A stretch of DNA of 10,984 bases, taken from the NCBI GenBank assembly GCA_030830285.1, contig JAURNF010000211.1, positions 1 to 10,984 on the forward strand, in the 5' to 3' direction. Below are positions 1 through 6,669 of this stretch, piece after piece. The stretch comes from Candidatus Kapaibacterium sp. Its GTDB lineage: Bacteria > Bacteroidota > Ignavibacteria > Kapaibacteriales > Kapaibacteriaceae. The position numbers and the translations under genes were made by a program. The notes beneath the pieces are model-generated. The model ran no database searches and was not told the DNA's origin. It saw only the letters and a program-made list of their open reading frames with translations. Numbering within the stretch: position 1 is the stretch's first letter; every line of letters starts with the position of its first letter.

Positions 1-108
1 GACGTTCCTGAAGGCCATGTCATTCAGACCGTGCAGCGTGGATACGCGCTTCACGAGCGTGTGCTGCGTCACGCAAAGGTGATCACATCTGCCGGTCCGA
101 CTCAATAA
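1..108 (+). CDS. grpE: GrpE nucleotide exchange factor, C-terminal fragment
   Basis: The last 35 codons of a gene cut by the left window edge, ending in TAA. The readable C-terminus contains VIQTVQRGYALHERVLR followed by AKV, which matches the conserved end of GrpE's beta-domain (family pattern V.QvlqkGY.l..RvlRpA.V). GrpE is the cytoplasmic nucleotide-exchange factor that releases ADP from DnaK and so resets the Hsp70 cycle. The dnaJ gene starts 21 bases downstream, the usual grpE-dnaJ arrangement, which supports the call independently. One small departure is that the usual Pro before AKV is His here (RHAKV). The N-terminal dimerisation helix and the promoter lie outside the window, so nothing can be said about heat-shock control. 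Confidence 0.9.
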   Translation, partial: DVPEGHVIQTVQRGYALHERVLRHAKVITSAGPTQ

Positions 109-129
109 CACATCACTCTGAAGTCTACC

Positions 130-1278
130 ATGTCACAACGCGACTATTACGAAGTTCTGGGCGTCACACGTTCTGCCTCTGCCGATGAGATCAAGTCGGC
201 CTATCGCAAGCTTGCGATGCAGTATCATCCCGATCGCAATCCAGACAATCCGGACGCCGAGACGAAGTTCAAGGAGGCTGCAGAGGCCTACGAGGTACTT
301 TCCAACCCAGAGAAGCGTTCGCGGTACGATCAGTTCGGTCACGCAGGAATGCGTGGTGGACAAGACTACCATCAGTACAGCAACATCAACGACATCTTCA
401 GTGCCTTTGGCGACATTTTCGGTCAATCCATCTTTGGCGATATGTTCGGTCAGCAACGTTCAGGTGGACGTCGCCGCTCGCACAAAGAGCCAGGTGCAGA
501 TCTTAAAGTCCGCATGCCCCTTTCCCTTGAAGACATTGCAACTGGTGTTGAGCGCACGATCAAGCTTCGCCATTGGAAAGCCTGCGGAACATGCACTGGC
601 TCTGGCACAAAGGAAGGCAGTGGCATGTCGACATGTCAAACATGCCAAGGTACGGGTGAGCTCCGCCAGGTATCACGCAGTGTCTTCGGACAGTTCATCA
701 ATGTAGCGCCGTGCGCCCCGTGTAGTGGAACAGGCGAAATCCTTAAGGACCCTTGCGATACATGCCATGGTGAAGGGCGCGTCGAAGGCGAAACAACTGT
801 GAAAGTCACGATTCCTGTCGGTGTGCACACAGGTAACTATCTCACCGTTACCGGCAAGGGGCATGCAGGCCGCCGTGGTGGCGAAGCCGGTGACGCAATC
901 GTTGTTATCGAGGAGCAAGAGCACGACGTATTCGAGCGTGAGGAAGATGATGTGTACATCGACGTCACATCGGACTTCATCACAGCGTCACTCGGGGGTG
1001 ACATCCCAGTGCGGACGTTGTTCGGTGAATCGGTACTTACCATCGAGCCCGGCACACAACCTGGATCGACATTGCGGATGAAGGGGAAAGGCATTCCCCA
1101 CCTCAATGGCAAGGGTAGTGGTGATCAGTACGTGCGGTTCAATATCTACGTACCTACGAAGCTTTCAAGCAAGGAAAAGGACACTCTCAAAGAACTCGGT
1201 AAAAGCGAGCACTTCACGCCGAAGGATCAACGGCGTCGCTCTGATGTCTTCGAGAAGATTAAAGGCGCGTTCTCCTAG
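130..1278 (+). CDS. dnaJ: Chaperone protein DnaJ (Hsp40)
   Basis: Full-length type I DnaJ of 382 aa, the co-chaperone that delivers unfolded substrates to DnaK and stimulates its ATPase in the cytoplasm. The J domain covers about residues 5-70, with the essential HPD at 33-35. A Gly/Phe-rich linker with repeated IFG-type segments runs from about 70 to 115. The zinc-binding domain holds four CxxCxGxG repeats, starting at C152 (CGTCTGSG), C169 (CQTCQGTG), C195 (CAPCSGTG) and C209 (CDTCHGEG), all eight cysteines present. The substrate-binding C-terminal domains follow, with the usual GKGIPHLNGKGSGDQYV-type segment near residue 325. The ATG at 130 gives the standard MSxRDYYEVLGV start; no clear Shine-Dalgarno sequence precedes it. 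It follows grpE by 21 bases and is probably co-transcribed with it. A 43-base gap separates it from the next gene, without a convincing terminator. Confidence 0.97.
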   Translation: MSQRDYYEVLGVTRSASADEIKSAYRKLAMQYHPDRNPDNPDAETKFKEAAEAYEVLSNPEKRSRYDQFGHAGMRGGQDYHQYSNINDIFSAFGDIFGQSIFGDMFGQQRSGGRRRSHKEPGADLKVRMPLSLEDIATGVERTIKLRHWKACGTCTGSGTKEGSGMSTCQTCQGTGELRQVSRSVFGQFINVAPCAPCSGTGEILKDPCDTCHGEGRVEGETTVKVTIPVGVHTGNYLTVTGKGHAGRRGGEAGDAIVVIEEQEHDVFEREEDDVYIDVTSDFITASLGGDIPVRTLFGESVLTIEPGTQPGSTLRMKGKGIPHLNGKGSGDQYVRFNIYVPTKLSSKEKDTLKELGKSEHFTPKDQRRRSDVFEKIKGAFS

Positions 1279-1321
1279 CCGAGATGGATCCTAGCGCGTA
1301 CCACACAACTTGTTGTTTGTG

Positions 1322-1792
1322 ATGCGTTGGATCGAACACACTCGTCAGCACCTGAACGTCACCGCGCTTGAAGCCAGAGCGTTCCTCATCGTTGCAACAG
1401 CACTCGTCGTGGGATATGGAGCGTCGCGCTTATCCGACACCACAGAACTCCATGAGCATGCCACAGCTCGGAGGATCGAGCAACTACTCGACTCCTTGCA
1501 TCGTGCTGAGGCCACCAAAGCTCCAGCAGATGCCGTCAAGTCTGACGCTCCCACACACTATTCTGGATCGCCCACGAACGCCGCAATGTCACGTGCTATT
1601 CGAACAGTCAATCTTAACACGGCAAGCGTCTCGCAGCTCGACGCCCTCCCTGGCGTAGGCCCTGCTACCGCGCAGGCCATTGCTGAGGCACGAAAACGGA
1701 ACAGATTCACATCCGTGGACGACCTACTCGACGTTAAGGGTATCGGAGAGAAGAAGCTTGAGCGCATCCGACCGTATGTAACGGCGCCGTAA
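1322..1792 (+). CDS. ComEA-like membrane-anchored helix-hairpin-helix protein
   Basis: A 156-aa protein from the ATG at 1322. An upstream in-frame TTG at 1310 would add four residues but sits in a small inverted repeat (ACAAC-TT-GTTGT, 1305-1316), so I prefer the ATG. There is one N-terminal hydrophobic segment at about residues 20-35, then a charged linker with low-complexity Ala/Ser content. The C-terminal ComEA-type double helix-hairpin-helix domain runs from about 96 to 154: it opens with VNLNTAS, has a first hairpin LPGVG and a second VKGIG. Such domains bind DNA non-specifically; in ComEA the protein is tethered to the membrane and receives incoming DNA during transformation. The topology (anchor, linker, C-terminal HhH) fits, but no other competence gene is visible, so a role in uptake is inference. 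It lies between dnaJ and the DUF3822-like gene, 10 bases before the latter. Confidence 0.8.
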   Translation: MRWIEHTRQHLNVTALEARAFLIVATALVVGYGASRLSDTTELHEHATARRIEQLLDSLHRAEATKAPADAVKSDAPTHYSGSPTNAAMSRAIRTVNLNTASVSQLDALPGVGPATAQAIAEARKRNRFTSVDDLLDVKGIGEKKLERIRPYVTAP

Positions 1793-1802
1793 ATTCACAG
1801 CA

Positions 1803-2654
1803 ATGCACACAACGATCTACCTTCATCCGAAGCGAACGCTCGTCGCACAGTGGGATACTGATGGCGAAGCACCTGTGATTTCGTCGTACAGGGAGTATGC
1901 GCCAACAGCCGACATTCGATCCGATCTCAGGATGGATGCGACAGTAACGGTAGCACTGCACGCCTCTGCGACTCGGTGGCATCATTTCCCGGTAGACGCA
2001 GACGACGATGCACCGGTGCGTACGGCCTTTGAGATATCGACGTGCCTACCTGATATTGATCCAACACTTGATCGCATTGTCGCCATCAACGAGCGTACCC
2101 GCGGCACCAATCGACAGTGGTGCGCTTTAGCAGCAATCCCGCGCACCGTTGTCGATGACATTGCACAGCGGATTGGTCCAGAAGCACACATCGTGCCCGA
2201 TGTCCAATGCGACATTCATGTTGCACTCACGTGCATCGCGCCACAGCCGCACAGCTGGGTTCTCATGGGCCTTCGTGGGGAGATGTGGATATGTGCAATC
2301 ATCAGTCCTACACATACCGTCGAGAGCATCGTCGCCTTCCCTGTTGATCCCTTCTTATCGTATACAGAAAATGCCGTCGAGTGTTTTTATGGTATCCGTA
2401 GCACGTCAGAGCACCAGGTGAGCCACGTGCTCTTTTTTGGTGATGAACTGACGAAGTCGCGATACGAAGAGGTAGCCTCACGGCTTGGTGATGACTCAAT
2501 CATCATTGGACGTCTTCAACCGTTTCGACGTGTTGCGGCATCGGTCGATGATGCAACGAAGCGATCGCTGTTGGCACTTGCACATCTGGTTGGACCTCTT
2601 GTAGCTCCTGTCCTGCCCTCATTTGCGGAGAACGAGTCACGTGAGAATCCATAG
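1803..2654 (+). CDS. DUF3822-like protein of unknown function
   Basis: A 283-aa protein without signal peptide or membrane segment and without a motif I can tie to a reaction. It starts at the ATG at 1803, 10 bases after the ComEA-like gene, and its last 14 bases overlap rsmD. In Bacteroidota a DUF3822 gene commonly sits directly before rsmD. The layout here agrees: an N-terminal strand-rich region, then from about residue 140 a segment with LMGLRGEMWICAI, a stretch with FLSYTENAVECFYGI, and VLFFGDEL, recalling the DUF3822 pattern of an F-Y-x-T-x-x-D/N-like stretch followed by a G-D/E strand. DUF3822 has been linked by structure to actin/Hsp70-like ATPase folds, but I see no clear nucleotide-binding loop. 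The family call rests on synteny plus weak resemblance. Base composition is like the neighbours, so there is no sign of transfer. Confidence 0.55.
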   Translation: MHTTIYLHPKRTLVAQWDTDGEAPVISSYREYAPTADIRSDLRMDATVTVALHASATRWHHFPVDADDDAPVRTAFEISTCLPDIDPTLDRIVAINERTRGTNRQWCALAAIPRTVVDDIAQRIGPEAHIVPDVQCDIHVALTCIAPQPHSWVLMGLRGEMWICAIISPTHTVESIVAFPVDPFLSYTENAVECFYGIRSTSEHQVSHVLFFGDELTKSRYEEVASRLGDDSIIIGRLQPFRRVAASVDDATKRSLLALAHLVGPLVAPVLPSFAENESRENP

Positions 2655-3201
2655 CGGACGTCTCCGCGGACGTGAGATTCCACCGCCACCGGGTACACAG
2701 ACTCGCCCTACGACAGATGTGATAAAGGAGTCCATGTTCTCGGTCGTCGAGCACCACATGTCACTTCAGGGCGCAGTTATCTTGGATCTCTTTGCTGGAA
2801 GCGGTCAGCTGTCGTGGGAGGCTCTCAGCAGAGGTGCAGCTTCTTCGACCCTGATTGATACATCCACAGAGGTGTGTCGACACTTACGAGCCGTTGCAAT
2901 TGATCTTGGCCTTAGCCAGCAGGTGACGATCATTCGCTCAGATGTCCTCCAGTATCTTCGCCATGGAGACCTCCATCCTGCGAATCTTGTGGTTCTCGAC
3001 CCACCGTATCATCTGCGTTGTTGCAATGCTGTTGTGCACGAGCTGGTGCGTCGACCACATCTTGCCCCTGACGCGCTCGTCGTCGTCGAACACGGCGACC
3101 AGGAGGCGCTCCTGCCTGTTGACAACTGCGCCGTCGTGTGGCATCGCGAGCGTAGCACGACTGTTGTCGATATTCTCGTTCATCAGGTCCCACAGCCGTA
3201 A
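2641..3201 (+). CDS. rsmD: 16S rRNA (guanine-966-N2)-methyltransferase RsmD
   Basis: RsmD uses S-adenosylmethionine to methylate the N2 of G966 of 16S rRNA during 30S assembly. I place the start at GTG 2641 (186 aa). This gives the family's usual beginning, MRIHSGRLRGRE, and a GGAG at 2627-2630 lies 10 bases upstream. A TTG at 2623 in the same frame would add six residues with no family support. Seen motifs: RPTTDVIKESMF at about 22-33 (the RPT..v.e..F block), the SAM-binding DLFAGSG at 49-55, and the catalytic DPPY at 120-123. Length matches the family (about 180-200 aa). The start overlaps the upstream DUF3822-like gene by 14 bases, suggesting translational coupling; coaD begins 9 bases downstream, a common bacterial pairing (rsmD-coaD). 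Confidence 0.94.
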   Translation: MRIHSGRLRGREIPPPPGTQTRPTTDVIKESMFSVVEHHMSLQGAVILDLFAGSGQLSWEALSRGAASSTLIDTSTEVCRHLRAVAIDLGLSQQVTIIRSDVLQYLRHGDLHPANLVVLDPPYHLRCCNAVVHELVRRPHLAPDALVVVEHGDQEALLPVDNCAVVWHRERSTTVVDILVHQVPQP

Positions 3202-3210
3202 CTTTGCTGC

Positions 3211-3690
3211 ATGTCGAAACACGCTATGTATCCAGGGTCATTCGACCCGATCACGCTTGGTCACGTTGATGTGATTGAGCGTGCTGCGCAGATGTTTGAA
3301 ACCGTCACCGTCGTCATTGCAAAAAACAGCAAGAAGACCCCCCTCTTCGACGAGCATGAACGGCTTGCAATGGCGAAGGCCTCTCTGATTCATTTGCCTA
3401 ACGTCGCCGTCACGGTGCATGCAGGACTCGTAGTGGATTTTGCCAACGAGCATGGCGTCGACGTGATTGTCCGTGGCCTTCGCGCGGTGAGCGACTTCGA
3501 ATACGAGTTTCAGATTGCGTTGATGAATCGCAAACTGCAGCCGAACGTTTCAACGATCTTCCTCATGCCACACGAACGCTATACCTATCTCAATTCCAGC
3601 ATCATCCGCGAACTCGGACGATACCGTCAGGACATTACAGAGTTCGTACCACAGGCTGTTGTTGAAGCCATGCAAAGGAAGTTTGCATGA
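3211..3690 (+). CDS. coaD: Phosphopantetheine adenylyltransferase
   Basis: A 159-aa enzyme, the standard length, catalysing the fourth step of coenzyme A synthesis: ATP plus 4'-phosphopantetheine gives dephospho-CoA and pyrophosphate. It acts as a cytoplasmic hexamer. The nucleotidyltransferase N-terminus reads AMYPGSFDPITLGH, ending in the TxGH motif at residues 15-18 that binds the ATP phosphates. The central VIVRGLRAVSDFEYEFQIALMN block (given here only as a landmark; it begins near residue 85) carries the RGLR and DFEYE signatures, and the C-terminal YLNSSIIREL (about 126-135) is the ISSTxxRE-like phosphate-binding helix. Its TGA overlaps the ATG of rimO by four bases (ATGA at 3687-3690), so the two are probably translated in a coupled way. 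It sits directly after rsmD. Confidence 0.97.
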   Translation: MSKHAMYPGSFDPITLGHVDVIERAAQMFETVTVVIAKNSKKTPLFDEHERLAMAKASLIHLPNVAVTVHAGLVVDFANEHGVDVIVRGLRAVSDFEYEFQIALMNRKLQPNVSTIFLMPHERYTYLNSSIIRELGRYRQDITEFVPQAVVEAMQRKFA

Positions 3691-4964
3691 AGGTGCACAT
3701 CGTAACGCTTGGATGCAGCAAGAACACCGTCGACAGCGAAGTCTTGGCTGGTCAGCTCCATGCCAATCAACTCGAACTCGCGGCAACGGTCGAAGAGGCC
3801 GACACCTTGGTTATCAACACCTGCGGCTTTATCGACGCAGCCAAGGAAGAGAGTATACAGGCAATCTTAGAAGCAGCAGAGTTGAAGCGACAGGGCTCGC
3901 TCCAGCGTCTTGTTGTGGCAGGTTGCCTGTCGGAGCGATATGGCAGTGATCTTCGTGAAGAGATTCCCGAAGTAGATCACGTGTTTGGGACGGAAGCGTA
4001 TGAGCAGATCATCAAGGCGCTATCGCCGGATCTCAAGTACTCGTTGCTTGGCGAGCGAATCCTCTCCACTCCCCAGCATTATGCCTACATGAAAATCTCG
4101 GAAGGTTGCGACCATCCGTGTGCGTTCTGCGCGATTCCAATCATGCGAGGTACACATAGGTCGACCGCCATTCCCCAACTCGTAGCACAGGCACAGTCAA
4201 TGGTGCGCCAAGGCGTCAAAGAGCTGGTTCTGGTCGCACAGGACTCTACGTATTATGGCATGGACACCGAGGGACGCCGGATGCTCCCTGATTTGCTGCG
4301 AGCTCTTTCTGATGAAAGTGGCGCGGCGTGGATTCGTCTCATGTACGCATACCCAGCAAAGTTCCCTACCGAGATTCTTGAAGTGATACGTGATCGATCG
4401 AACATCGCCACGTATCTCGACATGCCGTTGCAGCATGCATCAACAGATGTACTTCGCAACATGCGACGTGGCATCACACGTCGCACCACGGAAGAGTTGC
4501 TCGATCAGATTCGTAATGATGTTCCGGGGATCACGCTGCGAAGCACCTTTATCGTAGGGTATCCGAGCGAAACCGAAGCTGATGTTGATGAGCTCGCGGA
4601 ATTCGTTGCGGCGCAGCAGTTCGACCGACTTGGCGTGTTTCAGTATTCGCAAGAAGACGACACCTATGCGTACATCCTCGGCGATCCGATTCCTGCGGAA
4701 GTCAAGCAAGAACGCATGCAGCGGATCATGGAGATTCAGCGCGACATTTCGTTGGCAAAGAACCAACAGAAGGTCGGCACAGTGCAGCGCGTTTTGATCG
4801 AAGAAATTGTTGACCAGGAGTATCGAGGTCGAACCGAGGCAGATGCTCCCGAAGTTGACAATGACGTTTATGTTCGTTCAGAGAGTCCGCTGCAACCTGG
4901 TACATTCGTCGATGTCATGATTGACGATGCAGCAGAATTTGATCTTTTTGGCCACACACGCTAA
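3687..4964 (+). CDS. rimO: Ribosomal protein S12 methylthiotransferase RimO
   Basis: A 425-aa radical-SAM enzyme that adds a methylthio group to the beta-carbon of the conserved Asp near position 88 of ribosomal protein S12 (E. coli numbering). The N-terminal UPF0004 domain holds the three cysteines of the auxiliary [4Fe-4S] cluster: C10 in TLGCSKN, C46 in INTCGF and C80 in AGCLSERY. The radical-SAM CxxxCxxC is at C141, C145 and C148 (EGCDHPCAFCAIP). A TRAM-like domain closes the protein (about 360-425). TLGCSKN with the downstream EGCDHPCAFCAIP favours RimO over the tRNA-modifying paralogue MiaB. The start overlaps the coaD stop by four bases. With RsmD two genes upstream, the operon carries two separate ribosome-modification enzymes. 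Confidence 0.96.
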   Translation: MKVHIVTLGCSKNTVDSEVLAGQLHANQLELAATVEEADTLVINTCGFIDAAKEESIQAILEAAELKRQGSLQRLVVAGCLSERYGSDLREEIPEVDHVFGTEAYEQIIKALSPDLKYSLLGERILSTPQHYAYMKISEGCDHPCAFCAIPIMRGTHRSTAIPQLVAQAQSMVRQGVKELVLVAQDSTYYGMDTEGRRMLPDLLRALSDESGAAWIRLMYAYPAKFPTEILEVIRDRSNIATYLDMPLQHASTDVLRNMRRGITRRTTEELLDQIRNDVPGITLRSTFIVGYPSETEADVDELAEFVAAQQFDRLGVFQYSQEDDTYAYILGDPIPAEVKQERMQRIMEIQRDISLAKNQQKVGTVQRVLIEEIVDQEYRGRTEADAPEVDNDVYVRSESPLQPGTFVDVMIDDAAEFDLFGHTR

Positions 4965-4979
4965 CCCAATCGAGGAACT

Positions 4980-5606
4980 ATGCGCTCTGCCATTTGCACA
5001 TTTCTAGTTGTCATTGCTACGGCCGCTGCATCTGTCCACGCACAACGCGTAGAGGTGAACGCACTCGCTGCATACATGTTCGGAACCTCAACCGAGTATA
5101 TCCGATCGAATGGAGCACCGTACGGAGAGATCTGGATTGCACCGAGCGCTGTCTATGGCGCTGCTATCGATGTAAAGCTTCGGAACAACATTATGTTCGA
5201 GTTTCAGTACATGGTGCAACCAACCTACGGCGAGGAACGTGCTCGTGGAGTGGGTACAAACAGCACAGACCTGACCAACCATATGATTCAAGCTGGCGGC
5301 TTGTACTATTCAACACTGAACCGACAAGCCGATGTATTTGGTGGAGTGATGTTTGGTCTCGAAGTGTTCGATCCCTCAAAGCCACAGTATGCAACTGTTG
5401 TTCGCTTCCTCGGAACACTGACAGCAGGCACAAAGGTATGGCTCACGGATGCCATCGGACTGCGACTCCAGGCAGCACTGAACATGCCGATGGTTCTCTC
5501 GGGTGTAGGCTTTTACTTCGGTACTGGTGGAACGAACTACGGCGCATCGACCTTCGTGCAGCTTCTTCAGTTCAATCTCGGCGGTGGCCTCGTTGTCCGT
5601 CTATAA
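4980..5606 (+). CDS. Secreted, outer-membrane beta-barrel-like protein, unknown function
   Basis: A 208-aa protein with a typical Sec signal peptide: basic N-terminus (MRS), hydrophobic core over residues 5-19, and a signal-peptidase I site SVHA before Q22. The mature part is rich in Gly, Tyr, Phe and Asn with alternating hydrophobic/polar stretches, for example GVMFGLEVF, RLQAALNMPMVLSGVGFYF and a C-terminal FNLGGGLVVRL. This suggests a small outer-membrane barrel of about eight strands, a type common in Bacteroidota. I do not recognise a named family. It lacks a lipobox cysteine and the gliding/Por C-terminal sorting domain. GAGG at 4972-4975 lies four bases before the ATG, an unusually short spacing. 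It follows rimO by 15 bases, so it is likely the last gene of the operon. A longer frame in the same region (4994-5671) lacks any protein-like features. Confidence 0.75.
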   Translation: MRSAICTFLVVIATAAASVHAQRVEVNALAAYMFGTSTEYIRSNGAPYGEIWIAPSAVYGAAIDVKLRNNIMFEFQYMVQPTYGEERARGVGTNSTDLTNHMIQAGGLYYSTLNRQADVFGGVMFGLEVFDPSKPQYATVVRFLGTLTAGTKVWLTDAIGLRLQAALNMPMVLSGVGFYFGTGGTNYGASTFVQLLQFNLGGGLVVRL

Positions 5607-5612
5607 CGACGT

Positions 5613-5996
5613 TTAGTGTCGGTAGTGGCGAAACAACACAACTACGACAGCTGCACTTACCAAACTCATGAGGGTCAGAAGGATCGCAATTGCCGTTGCA
5701 CTCGCGTCGCCTGATGCTGAGAAGTGCCACTTGATTGATGCACGCCACACAAACGTCAAAAGGAAGATCCCAGCCGCAGACAGCGCAGCTGGATGCGTCC
5801 ACATGCGACCCTGACGTTGAAGAACTCCGAGGAGAATGACGAAGGTTCCGAACAAGCCGCCATTCAAGATCGAACTGGCACTGGTCTCACCTGTGAGCTC
5901 AAATCCAACGAGGCCCGCGACCACGAGGAACACTCCATATCCAATCAGAAGATTACCGAGTCGCTTAGCCACGGAGGTCCTCAACGCAGCGTCCAT
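5613..5996 (-). CDS. TMEM14-like four-helix membrane protein
   Basis: From an ATG at 5996 this encodes 127 aa; an upstream in-frame ATG at 6053 would give 146 aa but would overlap lolD by 89 bases instead of 32, so I prefer the inner start. There are four hydrophobic segments at about residues 14-32, 43-60, 69-88 and 100-122. The first pair resembles the TMEM14/UPF0136 family (Pfam Tmemb_14): IGYGVFLVVAGLVGF, then a short polar turn with S-A-S-S, then LNGGLFGTFVILLGVL, with Gly spaced along the helices. TMEM14 proteins are small inner-membrane proteins; mitochondrial members have been linked to heme and lipid movement, but bacterial ones have no settled function. It is the third gene of the pheS-lolD unit and ends six bases from the converging + strand operon. 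The family call is from pattern memory only. Confidence 0.65.
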   Translation of the reverse strand: MDAALRTSVAKRLGNLLIGYGVFLVVAGLVGFELTGETSASSILNGGLFGTFVILLGVLQRQGRMWTHPAALSAAGIFLLTFVWRASIKWHFSASGDASATAIAILLTLMSLVSAAVVVVLFRHYRH

Positions 5997-6669
5997 CAAC
6001 CATCCGTACAATGCGATGAGCGCGCTGTGCAAGCTCAACACTGTGGGTCGCAATCACGCATGCAGTACCATTACGTGTGCTCAACCCAACGAGGAGATCG
6101 GCAACTGCCTCTGCGTGCTCCTGATCAAGATTGCCCGTTGGTTCGTCAGCAAACAGAACACTCGGTCGGTTTACCAATGCACGAGCGATTGCCACACGCT
6201 GCTGCTCACCACCCGACAATTCACGCGGCATATGATCACGCCGATGCATCATGCCGACGGACGCTAACAACTCATCGGCACACTGCGCTACGTCCGCCTC
6301 ACGATCACCGCGGAGTAGACCCGGCATCATCACATTTTCATGTGCCGTGAATTCAGGTAGCAAGTGATGGAACTGAAACACAACGCCGATTGATGAATGT
6401 CGCAACGACGTCACAGTCGACGTACCTGCCGATGCAAGATCGATCGTTCGATCATCAATGTCGTAGGTCAGCGAACCCGAATCGAACGTCTCGAGCGTTG
6501 CCAGGATGTGCAGCAGCGTGCTCTTGCCCGCACCGCTTGGACCCATCAATGCAACTACTTCACCGTGTTGAACGGTTAACGAAGCGCCCTTCAAGACAGA
6601 TGTTGTCGCTTCAGAATCTGAGGTGCGATAGGCCTTTGTAATGGCATCAGCAGTAATGATGGGTTTCAT
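5965..6669 (-). CDS. lolD: LolD-type ABC transporter ATP-binding protein
   Basis: A 234-aa ABC ATPase of the LolD/MacB/FtsE group. In this order one sees Walker A GPSGAGKST (43-51), the Q-loop Q99 in FQFHHLLPEFTAHENV, the ABC signature LSGGEQQRVAIARAL (151-165), Walker B VLFADEP ending at P177 with catalytic E176, the D-loop at 179-182 and the switch His209. The FQFHHLLPEF stretch is the LolD hallmark. LolD powers LolCE, which extracts outer-membrane lipoproteins from the inner membrane. No LolC/E permease gene is beside it, so partner and substrate are unproven; a MacB-like exporter is the main alternative. Its ATG overlaps the pheS stop by four bases (6666-6669), implying coupled translation. 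Its end overlaps the TMEM14-like gene. Confidence 0.88.
   Translation of the reverse strand: MKPIITADAITKAYRTSDSEATTSVLKGASLTVQHGEVVALMGPSGAGKSTLLHILATLETFDSGSLTYDIDDRTIDLASAGTSTVTSLRHSSIGVVFQFHHLLPEFTAHENVMMPGLLRGDREADVAQCADELLASVGMMHRRDHMPRELSGGEQQRVAIARALVNRPSVLFADEPTGNLDQEHAEAVADLLVGLSTRNGTACVIATHSVELAQRAHRIVRMVDGRCVEDLRG

Noticed and set aside
185..706. A 173-aa + strand open frame inside dnaJ
   Set aside because: Ser/Arg-rich frame-shifted reading of dnaJ, whose J domain and zinc fingers are intact in the true frame.
1305..1316. Small inverted repeat ACAAC-TT-GTTGT after dnaJ as a terminator
   Set aside because: Five AT-rich base pairs with a two-base loop and no T-run; the next gene starts six bases later.
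5607..5621. Inverted repeat CGAC...GTCG between the converging genes as a two-way terminator
   Set aside because: Only four base pairs with a seven-base loop and no T-run on either side.
4994..5671. A 225-aa + strand open frame, longer than the barrel protein it overlaps
   Set aside because: It is rich in Cys, Arg and Trp, has no signal peptide or family motif and no ribosome-binding site, whereas the overlapping frame from 4980 has a clean signal peptide and follows rimO closely.
5793..6350. A 185-aa + strand open frame over lolD and the TMEM14-like gene
   Set aside because: Antisense shadow of lolD, with a His/Gln/Arg-rich composition and no domain; the - strand frame carries all ABC motifs.
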